DNA from: an uncultured Verrucomicrobiota bacterium
GTDB taxonomy: Bacteria > Verrucomicrobiota > Verrucomicrobiia > Opitutales > Seribacteraceae
Reading direction: 5' to 3'
Assembly (NCBI GenBank): GCA_902612125.1
Contig: CACMBV010000001.1
Coordinates: 1-64,000 of the forward strand
Length of the DNA: 64,000 bases
The notes under the pieces are model-generated. The model saw nothing but the letters and a program-made list of their open reading frames with translations. It was not told where the DNA came from and did no database searches. A program made the translations under genes and the position numbers. Of this stretch, positions 26,610-36,434 are shown one piece after another (the first letter of the stretch is position 1; the number at the start of each line of letters is the position of its first letter).

Positions 26610-26948
26610 GACCATAAAAGTCTAGAAATACTAGAAATTTAAAAAAAGAAACACCTAACATAGACTCATTTAATTTCATCCAATCTCTTAAAGTATATTC
26701 TAAGTTTCTATAAAGTATTAAAATATAAACCAGGGATGAGACAAAGTATGAAGGGTAAATTCGTGTGAATCGCCTTATATTATATTGTTTAAAAACAATA
26801 CAATGTAAGGAGTTCTATTTCTTTCATCGAATAAAAAGTAAGAGTTGATTACTAAGTCATGAAAACTTCACAGTTATGATTTTATAGAAGGTACAAAAGA
26901 TTGCCTTGCCTGTGATCAATTGGTACAAAAAAAATTTAAATTACAAGG
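26610..26948. other. intergenic region before the lipid-remodelling genes
   Basis: AT-rich, no ORF of note. It should contain the promoter of the glycosyltransferase-PlcP pair; a weak 11-base-phased repeat lies at 26844-26876. Confidence 0.5.
26844..26876 (+). promoter_or_regulatory. possible Pho box upstream of the glycosyltransferase-PlcP pair
   Basis: Three related hexamers GTTGAT, AGTCAT and CTTCAC begin at 26844, 26855 and 26866, exactly 11 bases apart, the period of PhoB half-sites (consensus CTGTCAT). Matches are partial, so this is tentative. Confidence 0.3.
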
Positions 26949-28157
26949 ATGGGACTAAAAGGTGGCGGCATTGAGGTTTGTTTTTTAACTGAAACTTTCC
27001 CTCCTGAGGTGAATGGTGTATCTTTCACATTGGCAAAATTGGCAAGAGGACTGTCGGGACTTGGAGCAAAGGTCAAAGTCTTACGGCCTAAGCGAGCTTA
27101 CAAGGGGGCAGATGATGAACCATGGCAAGAGATAGACCTTCCAAGTTGCCCTATCCCGAACTACCCACAGCTCAGGTTTGGCCTTCCATGTGCCAGCCGT
27201 CTTGGTGATCTCTGGCAAAAAGATCGACCCGACATTATTTACCTCGCCACCGAAGGTCCGGCAGGATTTTCAGCATTACGAATGGCAAGAAAATTAAGAA
27301 TCCCTACAGTCTCGGGATTCCATACTAACTTTGACCTTTATCTTAAGCACTACCGAATCTCACTGATTCAACCACTCGTCGATGCATACCTTCGTTGGTT
27401 TCATAATCGTACTTCCGCCACTTTCGCCCCGACTGATTGGATGATCGAAGAGCTACAGAATAAAGGCTACCATAACCTTCGCATGCTAAGCCGCGGAGTT
27501 GACAGGGAATTATTCTCACCGAAACAGCGATCTGAAAAGCTCAGATCAAATTGGGGGGTCGAAAAAGAAGATAAAGTAATTGTTAGCGTTTCGAGAATCG
27601 CAGCGGAAAAGAATCTTGATCTAACTTGTTCCCTCGCAGAGCAAATGATTGAGACAGGTAAAGCTCAAGCAGGCGTTATCGTAGGAGACGGACCAGAACT
27701 TAAGAGACTAAAACAAAAGTTCACAAAATTACGATTCACGGGATGCCTTTCCAAGCAGGCACTTGCTGAGCATTATGCATCCGGCGATGTCTTTCTTTTT
27801 GCAAGCGTTACTGAAACATTCGGAAATGTGGTCACGGAATCATTGGCCTCGGGAACTCCCGTTGTAGCATATGACTATGCAGCACCCTCTGAATTTATTA
27901 CTGAAGGAGTAAATGGATACCTCGCATCCATGAATGATGAAGAGAAATTACAAGCAAATCTCGGAAGAATCCTCAGTAAATCAAGAGATGAGTTGTCAGA
28001 ATTTAAAAGAGCAGCCAGAAGATCAGCGGATAAAGCAGACTGGAACCAGATTCTTCAAAAGTTTCAGTCAGATCTTTTGGAAATTCTGCATCAGGTTAAA
28101 GAAAATCAGGTTAAAAGTGTTTCCCCGAGTTCTGGTTCACAACCACACCCTGCTTGA
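26949..28157 (+). CDS. agt: GT4 glycosyltransferase, probable diacylglycerol glycosyltransferase (Agt-like)
   Basis: 402 residues, GT-B fold of family GT4: N-terminal EVNGVSFTLAKLARGLSGLG, middle GVDRELFSPKQRSEKLRSNWG, and the C-terminal E-X7-E nucleotide-sugar motif ETFGNVVTESLASGTPVVAY. In marine bacteria a GT4 enzyme (Agt) encoded next to the phospholipase PlcP transfers sugars to the diacylglycerol released from phospholipids, making glycolipids under phosphate starvation. The stop codon overlaps the start of plcP here (ATGA-type), which strongly supports joint action. Sugar donor and product (glucosyl- or glucuronosyl-DAG) cannot be told. A mannosyltransferase of other glycans would be the alternative, but the partner gene argues against it. 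Confidence 0.82.
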   Translation: MGLKGGGIEVCFLTETFPPEVNGVSFTLAKLARGLSGLGAKVKVLRPKRAYKGADDEPWQEIDLPSCPIPNYPQLRFGLPCASRLGDLWQKDRPDIIYLATEGPAGFSALRMARKLRIPTVSGFHTNFDLYLKHYRISLIQPLVDAYLRWFHNRTSATFAPTDWMIEELQNKGYHNLRMLSRGVDRELFSPKQRSEKLRSNWGVEKEDKVIVSVSRIAAEKNLDLTCSLAEQMIETGKAQAGVIVGDGPELKRLKQKFTKLRFTGCLSKQALAEHYASGDVFLFASVTETFGNVVTESLASGTPVVAYDYAAPSEFITEGVNGYLASMNDEEKLQANLGRILSKSRDELSEFKRAARRSADKADWNQILQKFQSDLLEILHQVKENQVKSVSPSSGSQPHPA

Positions 28158-29032
28158 TGAAACGGAAAAAAGTTAAACTCGAATATAGAACCGTTTTTTT
28201 GTCTGACACTCACTTGGGAATGCGAGAGACAGGTATCCAAAAACTTAATCATTTCCTCTCTCATATCTCATGCAAGACTTTGGTTTTAAATGGGGACTTC
28301 ATCGATGGCTGGGCGTTGGAAGGAAGCGGGCAATGGAAAAAGGCTCATACTCGATGCTTTCGCTTGATTCTTAAAATGGTGGAAAAGGAGAAAACTCGTG
28401 TGGTTTACTTACGCGGAAACCATGACGATTTTCTATCGAAAATCCTTCCCATTACTTTCGACCGAATCAAAATCTGTGAAAAGTATATCCACAAGGGAAA
28501 AGAGAAAAAATATCTTGTTCTTCATGGTGACTGCTTTGATAGTTTCTCCACAAAGCGTAAGTGGATCGCCCGCATTGGTTCCATTGGCTACGACAACCTC
28601 ATGCGATTTAATCGTTTCTACAACAAGTACCGTAAATTCAGAGGGAAAAGGCCATTTTCACTGAGTGCCTGGGCTAAGGCCAAAGTGAAGAGTGCAGTTA
28701 ATCATGTTCACCGGTATGAGGATAGCCTCGCAGATATGGCTCGGAAACATAACTGTGATGGAATGATTTGCGGACATATCCACGTGGCGGCGGACCGTAT
28801 GATCAACGGCATTCATTATCTAAACAGTGGAGACTGGGTGGAATCAAACACCGCAATTGTCGAAGAAAAGAACGGTCATTTGGGAATTTTGAGTTACGAA
28901 CAATTCTGCAGAAATATGAAATTACTTAACGAATCAAATTACCGTTCACGTGCAAATTTCTCTTCTTTAAAAAATAATCATCCAAGCAGAATTCGAAAAC
29001 CAACCTCCTTAGAGGTTCTTTCAGCAAACTAA
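28157..29032 (+). CDS. plcP: PlcP-type phospholipase C (metallophosphoesterase), lipid remodelling
   Basis: 291 residues from ATG 28157, which overlaps the upstream stop. Calcineurin-like metal motifs are complete: SDTH (16-19), GDFID (46-50), GNHD (87-90), HGD (123-125) and GHIH (206-209). The family-specific stretch PFSLSAWAKAKVKSAVNHVH and INGIHYLNSGDWVES match PlcP rather than LpxH, although such proteins are commonly annotated as UDP-2,3-diacylglucosamine hydrolase. PlcP of Sinorhizobium and marine bacteria cleaves phosphatidyl lipids to diacylglycerol under phosphorus deficiency, releasing phosphate-rich head groups. It lies 115 bases before pstS within the Pho region. No membrane helix; probably a peripheral cytoplasmic enzyme. 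Confidence 0.87.
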   Translation: MKRKKVKLEYRTVFLSDTHLGMRETGIQKLNHFLSHISCKTLVLNGDFIDGWALEGSGQWKKAHTRCFRLILKMVEKEKTRVVYLRGNHDDFLSKILPITFDRIKICEKYIHKGKEKKYLVLHGDCFDSFSTKRKWIARIGSIGYDNLMRFNRFYNKYRKFRGKRPFSLSAWAKAKVKSAVNHVHRYEDSLADMARKHNCDGMICGHIHVAADRMINGIHYLNSGDWVESNTAIVEEKNGHLGILSYEQFCRNMKLLNESNYRSRANFSSLKNNHPSRIRKPTSLEVLSAN

Positions 29033-29147
29033 TTTTCAAATACATTTGTGCTTTTGTATTTCAATTTTCTATTATTGTTAAAGTAAATATTTAAATATCT
29101 GCTTATTTTTTTTGCGTGTTGAAACTTTAAGGGGATAGTAAAATCAT

Positions 29148-29960
29148 ATGATCAAAATCTGCGTAATTTTCTTTACGGTTTGTCTTTCACTTCACAGCCA
29201 GCAAAAGATTATAATTAAGGGTTCAGATACTCTAGGTTCAAAAATGATGCCCAAATTAGCAGAGGCATTTACAAATGAATTTCCCGGAACACATTTTGAG
29301 ATAGCAGCGGAAGGTACATCAACCGGTATTTCAGCAATTATTGATGGCACCGCGGACATTGGAATGTCTAGTAGAGATGTAAAAGGCAGGGAGAGAGCCT
29401 CAGCCGGTGCTAATGGAGTACGCCTTTACCAAACAGTTGTTGCCATGGATGCGGTAGTAGTCATAGCAAATGCAAAAAATCCGCTTTACAAATTGTCGGC
29501 GAAAGACCTCGAGAGAATCTTTACTGGAGATGTCACCAACTGGAGCTCAGTAGGGGGTCGTAGCGGGATAATATCAGCCTATACCCGTAATACATCTTCC
29601 GGGACATACTCTTTTTTTCAAAGAGAGGTACTTTCAAACCGTGATTACGGAATTAATACTCAAAAGATGGTTGGTAACGAGCAGATTGTTATTGAAGTGG
29701 CAAATAATCCAAATGCAATCGGCTATGCTGGTTTAGCTTTTACTCAAATTAAAGGAATAAAAACCCTCGAAATAGAAGGAGATCTACCAAGTGCTAATTA
29801 CCACAAACCAACGAACGGGCTTTCGCGGACACTTTCTTGTGTAACCAATGGAAAACCGACAGGCAGGATAAAGGATTTTTTAGATTTCCTTACAAGTGCG
29901 GGTGGTCAGAAAATCATTTCAAGTACTGGTTTTCTTTCATTGCCGCTAGCTCGAAACTGA
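29148..29960 (+). CDS. pstS: phosphate ABC transporter substrate-binding protein PstS
   Basis: 270 residues, signal peptide about 1-17 (IKICVIFFTVCLSLHS) with Cys but no clear lipobox. Phosphate-site motifs of the PBP-like family are present: GSDTLGSK (about 24), GTSTGISAIIDGTADIGMSSR (about 55-78) and TRNTSSGTYSFF (about 145). It binds phosphate in the periplasm and hands it to PstCA. Unusually, it is separated from pstCAB by phoB and phoR, so the locus order is pstS-phoB-phoR-pstC-pstA-pstB-phoU. An upstream region of 115 bases without obvious box separates it from plcP. Confidence 0.92.
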   Translation: MIKICVIFFTVCLSLHSQQKIIIKGSDTLGSKMMPKLAEAFTNEFPGTHFEIAAEGTSTGISAIIDGTADIGMSSRDVKGRERASAGANGVRLYQTVVAMDAVVVIANAKNPLYKLSAKDLERIFTGDVTNWSSVGGRSGIISAYTRNTSSGTYSFFQREVLSNRDYGINTQKMVGNEQIVIEVANNPNAIGYAGLAFTQIKGIKTLEIEGDLPSANYHKPTNGLSRTLSCVTNGKPTGRIKDFLDFLTSAGGQKIISSTGFLSLPLARN

Positions 29961-29997
29961 TGTTCCTTTTTAAAAACCCTATTTACTTAGTAATAAT

Positions 29998-30035
29998 GTC
30001 ACAGAACTTTTTTATCTCCGTTACAGTATTGTTAC
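29998..30035 (+). promoter_or_regulatory. candidate Pho box before phoB
   Basis: GTCAC at 29998, GTTAC at 30020 and GTTAC at 30031 stand at 22- and 11-base intervals, matching the 11-base phasing of PhoB half-sites. It lies 41 bases before the phoB start codon and would allow autoregulation. Confidence 0.5.
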
Positions 30036-30075
30036 GATTTCGTGTTATAAAAATTAGGAATTTTTAATAACTACT

Positions 30076-30789
30076 ATGATCCAAGACTCTACATTCGAAG
30101 CCAGCTCTTACTCAGTGCTAATTATAGATGACGAAGAAGCTATCTGTGAAATGATTGAATTTAAGTTAAGTAAAGAGGGTTACCGAGTCTCATGGATTAC
30201 CAATCCTCTTGAAGCTATCGGTAAAGCTAGAGATTTTGAACCAGACATAATTATTCTTGATGTAATGATGCCTGAACTAGATGGTTTCCGGTTATGTAGC
30301 ATGCTTCGGGTCGATGGTGTTCTGAAACATGTCCCTATTCTATTTCTAACAGCAAAAAATGAAGTTGAAGACCGAATAAAAGGATTTAACCGAGGCGGAG
30401 ATGATTACCTTACCAAACCATTTGATAACCGCGAATTAGTTGCCCGCATAAAAGCAATTCTTAGCCGTAGTCTTCGCAAGCAAGAAGCATTACAAGGAAA
30501 ACTCAATGGTGGAGGCATCAGCTTGGATCCTGAGTCCCACGAAGTGACAATCGGAGGGTCAGTTATTGATCTCACAAATACTGAGTTTCGCTTGCTACAC
30601 CTTATGATGGAAAGAATTGGACGAGTACAAACTAGAGAAAATCTTCTTGTTAATGTTTGGAATTACGACTCTGAAATAGAAACTCGAACCGTTGATAATC
30701 ATATTGGTCGACTTCGTGCAAAATTAGGCGATAAGGGAGAATTTGTTAAAACCGTTAGAGGAGTCGGCTACAAGTTTCTTGTGGATTGA
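30076..30789 (+). CDS. phoB: PhoB-type response regulator
   Basis: 237 residues: receiver domain with phospho-acceptor Asp62 (IIILDVMMPELDG), acidic pair DDEE at 18-21 and Lys in the LTKPF motif; OmpR/PhoB winged helix at the C-terminus ending VRGVGYKFLVD, with TRTVDNHIGRLRAKLG as recognition helix. It lies 27 bases upstream of the sensor gene and inside the pst cluster, which makes the PhoB assignment secure. It would activate pst, plcP-agt and other genes when phosphate is scarce. Confidence 0.94.
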   Translation: MIQDSTFEASSYSVLIIDDEEAICEMIEFKLSKEGYRVSWITNPLEAIGKARDFEPDIIILDVMMPELDGFRLCSMLRVDGVLKHVPILFLTAKNEVEDRIKGFNRGGDDYLTKPFDNRELVARIKAILSRSLRKQEALQGKLNGGGISLDPESHEVTIGGSVIDLTNTEFRLLHLMMERIGRVQTRENLLVNVWNYDSEIETRTVDNHIGRLRAKLGDKGEFVKTVRGVGYKFLVD

Positions 30790-30816
30790 TTCTTTTAAAA
30801 TCGACATAATAAAGGA

Positions 30817-32097
30817 ATGTGGCCATTCCTCGCCGTCGCTTTTTTTCTAATTGCCTTTTTTCTTTGGGCACAAAAGCGTGTTACTCAAAATATTATCGAA
30901 GAGATACTTATCGCTTTGGAAAAGGGTCATAATTTGATCCTAGAAAAATCGCTTTTTCTTTCTTCATCCTTTTCCCTAAGTCGCTTTCAAAAAATTCTCG
31001 ATGAAAACAGGAGCAAAATAACTTCTTTAGAAACCGAAAGGTCACAAAGAATAAACGAATTCAACGAAACCTTGGGTGGTATTTTAGATGGAGCCATCCT
31101 TCTAGATTTACGTCATACTGTCACCTTTGCTAATGATTCAGCCGACTTGTTTTTTGCGGAAGGACAATCACTGGTTGGTCGGAGACTCGAATCGGTATTG
31201 GACTCTGCCCATGTGCTTGAAATGATAGATCGTGTCAAAAACCACGAAAAATCGGAGAAATCAGAATTTTCTCTTCATCGTAAAGGCAGTCATGATGACT
31301 TCGAAATTACGGCAACTGTCATAACTGACTTACAGCAAAACAATGAGAAACACATCCTCTTATTATTTCACGATGTAACTCAAATTAAACGAACTGAACA
31401 TATGAGGAGAGACTTTGTGGCAAATGCTTCCCATGAACTTCGTACTCCGATAACCATAATAAGAGGGTTCTGTGAAAACCTGATGGAGGAAGAGGAAATT
31501 AACCCAGAACAAAAGACACTCTTTCTCCAAAAAATCCATCAAAATACACTCCGCCTACAGGCGTTAATTGATGATTTGCTTAACCTATCTGAACTAGAAG
31601 GAAGCGAAAATGCAATTTCTCCGACTAATAATAAATTGTCTGAAATTATCCTTGGAGTTGAAATGTATCTCACAGACAAGACTTTTGTTGATACGGATAA
31701 ACTGACTTTTGACCTTTGTACAGAAGATGAAGCATTTCCTTTTGACGCAGTTAAAGTAGCTGCTGCAGTTAGCAATCTTATTGAAAATGCTTTCAAGTAT
31801 GCCGGGGATTTCACTCAGATAAAAGTTAAAACCTCAATTTATGAAGATCAGGGAAGTGACTGGATAACTTGTTCAGTCCAAGACGATGGCGTTGGAATTC
31901 CTGCAAAAGATTTAACTCGCATTTTCGAAAGGTTTTATGTGGTGGACAAGGGTAGATCACGTGAAAAAGGAGGTACTGGACTTGGCTTGAGTATAGTAAA
32001 AAATATTGCTGAGTCTCACGGTGGTCATGTCTCTGCTACAAGTACCCTGGGGTTGGGATCCACTTTTTCATTCACATTGCCAATAAACAAACCTTAG
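30817..32097 (+). CDS. phoR: PhoR-type sensor histidine kinase
   Basis: 426 residues. One N-terminal membrane helix (2-17), a HAMP-less linker, a PAS domain (about 80-190: GGILDGAILLDLRHTVTFAN), the phospho-acceptor His206 in ANASHELRTPITIIRG, and an ATP-binding domain with N-box SNLIENAFKYAG, VQDDGVGIP and GGTGLGLSIVKN. The lack of a large periplasmic domain is typical of PhoR, which senses the state of the Pst/PhoU complex rather than phosphate itself. The ATG at 30817 follows AAAGGA. It pairs with phoB directly upstream. Confidence 0.93.
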   Translation: MWPFLAVAFFLIAFFLWAQKRVTQNIIEEILIALEKGHNLILEKSLFLSSSFSLSRFQKILDENRSKITSLETERSQRINEFNETLGGILDGAILLDLRHTVTFANDSADLFFAEGQSLVGRRLESVLDSAHVLEMIDRVKNHEKSEKSEFSLHRKGSHDDFEITATVITDLQQNNEKHILLLFHDVTQIKRTEHMRRDFVANASHELRTPITIIRGFCENLMEEEEINPEQKTLFLQKIHQNTLRLQALIDDLLNLSELEGSENAISPTNNKLSEIILGVEMYLTDKTFVDTDKLTFDLCTEDEAFPFDAVKVAAAVSNLIENAFKYAGDFTQIKVKTSIYEDQGSDWITCSVQDDGVGIPAKDLTRIFERFYVVDKGRSREKGGTGLGLSIVKNIAESHGGHVSATSTLGLGSTFSFTLPINKP

Positions 32098-32270
32098 AAG
32101 GTTTTCCTTAAAGATTTCTTGACCAGACTTTTGATTTGAGCTGCTTTAAAATCAATATATTGCGGTAGCCTCGATTTTAATTCATATAACAAACAACTTT
32201 GTAAAAAGGTTACACACTCTCTTCTATAGACGATTGCTTTGTAATTTTCCACTTATTGACTTATTGATTA

Positions 32271-33932
32271 ATGTTTTCATCCAAGAAAAGTTTTAGCAGC
32301 AAAAGAAAAGAAACTTGGATAAAGACCATTTTTGGAAGCAGTGCAGTAACATCGATTATTATTCTGAGTCTGATTATCGCGTTCCTTTTTAAAGAAGGGA
32401 TAGGTTTTTTTGGACAAAATAAAAGTGAGCTCGATCTTTTTCGAAAATCAGGAATGGAGTTCTCTTCCCTAATAACCGGGCAACATGATTCCCAGACTCT
32501 GATCTACAGATATCTAGAAAATATTCTAGCAAATGAAAGCAAATATGCGGAAAGCATGGAACCGGACTCTAGTGAGATAATATCCGCACAAGACAGGAAT
32601 AAAAAACTTTTAGAATTTTCGAGGAATTTTCAGGACATCAAAGAAATCCTTCTGGAGTATGAAAAAGATATTGTGGAGATGGCTGCAGAAACTAAACAAT
32701 TTATTCTAATCCAGAATCTAATTAAGGAGCTCAGACTAATCGCTAGAAAACATAAGCTAACTGAAGAAGATTTTTCGATTTCAATGGATGAGATTGATAA
32801 ACGAAAAAAGTTTAGTTCAAGGGAAATTGAAAAGTGGTCAAATTATTTTTTCCGACAAGGGTTTGAGGACGAAGCTAAAAGTTTAAGTGCTCTTTTGATT
32901 AATTACGACACATCATTGGCCCCATTTTATTATTACGACCGAACTACTGAAATTGTAGAATCCTACTCAATTACTTATCAACCTTTGATCAGGAAACAGA
33001 ACCAAGAGTTTGAAGAGATTTTTAAAAATTTTAATCCAAAATTTTCTTTAAAAAAATCAGTAGAGGATTTTAGAAAAGTCAAAATTGCATTTGTCGAGTA
33101 TCTTAACACAACTGAGTTATTCGATAAAAAAATCAAAGAATGGAACCCAGAAAAACCGTATCCTTTAGCAGATGCTTTCAGTAGTTTTTTTCTAGGAAGA
33201 GATTGGATTACCAACAGTGCAAGACAGGATTGGTACGGTGTTTTACCACTTCTTTCAGGTTCTTTGCTCATTACACTGATAGCGCTTTTACTTGCGGTTC
33301 CATTTGGATTAGGTTCAGCAATTTATGTGAGTCAGGTAGCAAACACTAAAGAAAAATCACTCATTAAACCAGCTATTGAATTAATTGCATCTATCCCTTC
33401 AATTCTAATTGGATTTTTTGGTATTTCAATGCTCGGAGGATGGATCACAGTTTTTGCTGATGAAAGATTAAATTCACTCACAGCTGGATGCCTCCTTGCC
33501 TTAATGGCGGTTCCAACAATTTTCTCCTTGGCGGAAGATGCCCTTAACAATGTTTCATTGCGCTTGCGAGAAGCCTCTTTTGCATTGGGTGCAACCAAGC
33601 TACAAACATGTCTCCGAGTTGTTATTCCCTCTGCACTCTCCGGGATGATTTCGGCAGTTCTTCTTGGTTTTGGGCGAGTTATAGGAGAGACAATGGTGGT
33701 TTTACTTTGTGCAGGAAACCGAATTGCAATTCCAGATTTCACAGAAGGATTTTCAGTCTTAGCAGAACCTGTTCATACCATGACTGGAATTATTGCCCAG
33801 GAAATGGGGGAAGTTGAATATGAAAGCATTCATTACCGGGCATTATTTATGGTAGGTATTGTGCTTTTCCTTATTACTTTAGGGATAAACTTTTTTGCAC
33901 AAAACTTAACTCACAAAATCCAAAATAAATAA
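32271..33932 (+). CDS. pstC: phosphate ABC transporter permease PstC with large periplasmic insertion
   Basis: 553 residues, compared with about 320 in E. coli. After the first helix (about 20-45) an extra, mainly helical domain of about 250 residues follows (roughly 50-305, e.g. [20 protein letters not shown]), then the usual permease core: [20 protein letters not shown], the coupling motif [20 protein letters not shown] and [19 protein letters not shown]. The inserted part is predicted to lie on the periplasmic side and could interact with PstS. Immediately followed by pstA, which bears an insertion at the same place. Confidence 0.9.
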   Translation: MFSSKKSFSSKRKETWIKTIFGSSAVTSIIILSLIIAFLFKEGIGFFGQNKSELDLFRKSGMEFSSLITGQHDSQTLIYRYLENILANESKYAESMEPDSSEIISAQDRNKKLLEFSRNFQDIKEILLEYEKDIVEMAAETKQFILIQNLIKELRLIARKHKLTEEDFSISMDEIDKRKKFSSREIEKWSNYFFRQGFEDEAKSLSALLINYDTSLAPFYYYDRTTEIVESYSITYQPLIRKQNQEFEEIFKNFNPKFSLKKSVEDFRKVKIAFVEYLNTTELFDKKIKEWNPEKPYPLADAFSSFFLGRDWITNSARQDWYGVLPLLSGSLLITLIALLLAVPFGLGSAIYVSQVANTKEKSLIKPAIELIASIPSILIGFFGISMLGGWITVFADERLNSLTAGCLLALMAVPTIFSLAEDALNNVSLRLREASFALGATKLQTCLRVVIPSALSGMISAVLLGFGRVIGETMVVLLCAGNRIAIPDFTEGFSVLAEPVHTMTGIIAQEMGEVEYESIHYRALFMVGIVLFLITLGINFFAQNLTHKIQNK

Positions 33933-33937
33933 CATCG

Positions 33938-35605
33938 GTGAGTAAACGTAATTACAAATTGAATAATTCTTCTTCCTCATCAAAAAATGTGATGATGTTA
34001 GAGAAAACAATTTTCTGTATTACCAGAGTTCTAACTTATTTTATCCTTTTTTGTGCGTGTTTCATTTTTTGGGACATTATTTCCAAGGGCTCTCGAAAAG
34101 TATTCCATAAAGAAGGTTTTATTAACTGGGAATTCTTTACCGAATCACCACAAACACTTCATGTTATTGAACATGATGGTGAAACATTGGAACTTAGTTC
34201 TGAAAATTATTTTAGCTTTAAAAGAAGTCTATCAGACGCTGCTTGGAAACTTTTAATAACAAAAAGTCAATTTAAGGAAGTTAAAGAAAGGCTGGTAAAT
34301 AATTTAAATGATTTAACAGAAACACCTTCTCCTTCTTCCCAAAAAAATTTGCTTCACGATTATATTGAAAATGAAAAAAAGGAAGCAAAAGAAAAGTTCA
34401 ACTTCTGGCTAGATATGTTAGAAAATCCATCAAATCATGCTTCGGATTTTGAAGTTTCCGAGGAGGAAATGCCCTATTTGGTAGGACGCTTCATTATTGC
34501 ATTTTTAAATCAGGCAAAATCAAAATATAAGCTTCTCGATAACGAACTATCTTATTTTAGTGCACTCCATTATCCAAAAATTGACAATCTTACACCGACT
34601 AATATCGAAGATATCAACTTAGCTTATTTCAATTTTCTTAATGAAAATTTACCAAAATTATGGAATGTTTTTGAAGCCAAAAATAAAAACCTAAGAGAAA
34701 GAGTTGTAGAATTTGATGAAAACCCATCGACCTCTTCCTTCGTATTCCTTGAAAATAACTTCAAGTCTATTGATGAAGTCCAATCACTCCATGAATTTAA
34801 TTCTATCGATCTTCTGAAGAAAATAAGCGATGATCTTAGATGGATATCTTCAAGTTTCAGGATTTCAGTTGATTCCAAAGACTATGCATACTCGGGCGGA
34901 GGAATTTTTCCTGCCATTGCAGGCACTTTGTTATTAGTCGGAGGTGCTATGCTAATCGCACTAATCATCGGTGTATGCTGTGCTGTTTTTCTTTCGGAAT
35001 ATGGCAAAACCGGGAAGTTCCTTTCTCTAGTTCGGCTTTCAATCCTTAACCTCGCTGGAGTTCCATCAATCATTTTTGGTCTCTTTGGAATGGGATTATT
35101 TGTTATTTTCTTAGACTGGAATGTCTCTCTTATCGCAGGTTGGTTCACGCTGGCTTTTATGATTCTACCAGTAATTATCACTGCGAGTGAAGAATCTTTA
35201 TGTGCGATCCCTCAAGATTTTCGTGAGAGTTCAATAGCACTAGGGGCCTCTAAATGGACTATGATAAAGACGAGTGTTTTGCCATATGCTTTGCCAGGAA
35301 TTCTAACCTCTTCAATTCTAGGCGTAGCTCGTGTAGCAGGAGAAACAGCACCAATTATGTTTACAGCTGCTTTTGCAATGAGATCTGAATTACCGTGGGA
35401 AGGTCTTGAAAAGTGGACAGATTTCTTTTTCCAAGGAGTAATGGCACTACCTTATCACATTTATGTTATTTCCAAGATTCCACAAAATGAATATACGATA
35501 GATATGCAATACGGCACAGCCTTTGTTTTTTTAATGTTGGTTTTCATGCTCGCCAGTCTGTCTTTTGTACTTCGTGCTCGCCTTCGCAGAAAGTTTAACT
35601 GGTGA
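33938..35605 (+). CDS. pstA: phosphate ABC transporter permease PstA with large periplasmic insertion
   Basis: 555 residues, again nearly double the 296 of E. coli PstA. A helix at about 25-45 is followed by an extra domain of roughly 260 residues (about 50-315), then [39 protein letters not shown] and [14 protein letters not shown] of the permease core. DUF3333-containing PstA proteins of alphaproteobacteria also have an N-terminal extension, but I cannot tell whether this one is homologous. The start is GTG 33938, five bases after pstC. The GTGA at the 3' end overlaps the start of pstB. Confidence 0.9.
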   Translation: MSKRNYKLNNSSSSSKNVMMLEKTIFCITRVLTYFILFCACFIFWDIISKGSRKVFHKEGFINWEFFTESPQTLHVIEHDGETLELSSENYFSFKRSLSDAAWKLLITKSQFKEVKERLVNNLNDLTETPSPSSQKNLLHDYIENEKKEAKEKFNFWLDMLENPSNHASDFEVSEEEMPYLVGRFIIAFLNQAKSKYKLLDNELSYFSALHYPKIDNLTPTNIEDINLAYFNFLNENLPKLWNVFEAKNKNLRERVVEFDENPSTSSFVFLENNFKSIDEVQSLHEFNSIDLLKKISDDLRWISSSFRISVDSKDYAYSGGGIFPAIAGTLLLVGGAMLIALIIGVCCAVFLSEYGKTGKFLSLVRLSILNLAGVPSIIFGLFGMGLFVIFLDWNVSLIAGWFTLAFMILPVIITASEESLCAIPQDFRESSIALGASKWTMIKTSVLPYALPGILTSSILGVARVAGETAPIMFTAAFAMRSELPWEGLEKWTDFFFQGVMALPYHIYVISKIPQNEYTIDMQYGTAFVFLMLVFMLASLSFVLRARLRRKFNW

Positions 35606-36408
35606 CTTCTTTTACGAAACCAACTGTGAAAAAAAAAAAACCATCCAAATCACTCAATGCCATAGAAGTTAATGATTTGAGTTTTGCATACGGTAAAAAT
35701 GAAGTTCTAAACTCAATTTCACTTGAAATTTTACGCAACAAGGTAACCTCGTTCATAGGTCCATCAGGATGCGGAAAGAGCACATTATTGAGGTGCTTCA
35801 ACCGAATGAATGAATTACTAGAAAATGCCAGAATAATTAAGGGTTCAGTAGTGGTTGAAGGACATGATATATACGAAAAAACTGTAGATCCAATAGAATT
35901 ACGAAAGCGTATTGGTATGGTCTTTCAGAATTCTAATCCTTTCCCAAAAACAATTTATCAAAATGTAGCCTATGGACTTAAGATTCAGGGCGTGAAGAGT
36001 AAGCGTAAAATTGATGAGATAGTCGAGAACTCCTTGATTCAAGCTGCTTTATGGGATGAAGTTAAAGACCGGTTAAATGCAAATGCCTATGAATTGTCTG
36101 GTGGACAACAGCAACGTCTTTGTATTGCCCGTACCCTTGCTGTAGAACCAGAGATAATCCTTATGGACGAACCCTGTTCTTCATTAGATCCAGTTGCCAC
36201 CGCTCGGGTTGAAGAACTTATTTTCAACCTTAAGCAAAACTACACAATAGTGATTGTTACTCATAATATGCAACAGGCTGGAAGAATTTCAGACTTAACC
36301 GCCTTCTTTTATTTAGGAAAACTTATTGAATTCGATGAAACCAAAAAAATATTCATTAACCCTAAAATGAAGCAAACCGAAGATTACATTTGCGGCAAGT
36401 TCGGATAA
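35602..36408 (+). CDS. pstB: phosphate ABC transporter ATP-binding protein PstB
   Basis: 268 residues with Walker [10 protein letters not shown] (53-61), the PstB-typical [20 protein letters not shown], signature [18 protein letters not shown] and Walker [13 protein letters not shown]. It energises phosphate import through PstCA. The GTG start at 35602 overlaps the TGA of pstA by four bases (GTGA). The Lys-rich N-terminus is about 18 residues longer than usual; starting at a later codon is not excluded. Confidence 0.96.
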   Translation: MTSFTKPTVKKKKPSKSLNAIEVNDLSFAYGKNEVLNSISLEILRNKVTSFIGPSGCGKSTLLRCFNRMNELLENARIIKGSVVVEGHDIYEKTVDPIELRKRIGMVFQNSNPFPKTIYQNVAYGLKIQGVKSKRKIDEIVENSLIQAALWDEVKDRLNANAYELSGGQQQRLCIARTLAVEPEIILMDEPCSSLDPVATARVEELIFNLKQNYTIVIVTHNMQQAGRISDLTAFFYLGKLIEFDETKKIFINPKMKQTEDYICGKFG

Positions 36409-36434
36409 CTAGAACCTTTTAGTTAACAGAATCT

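Noticed and set aside
32228-32270. ACTTATTG-type short direct repeat before pstC as a Pho box
   Set aside because: The 8-base period does not match PhoB half-site phasing and the sequence is low-complexity.
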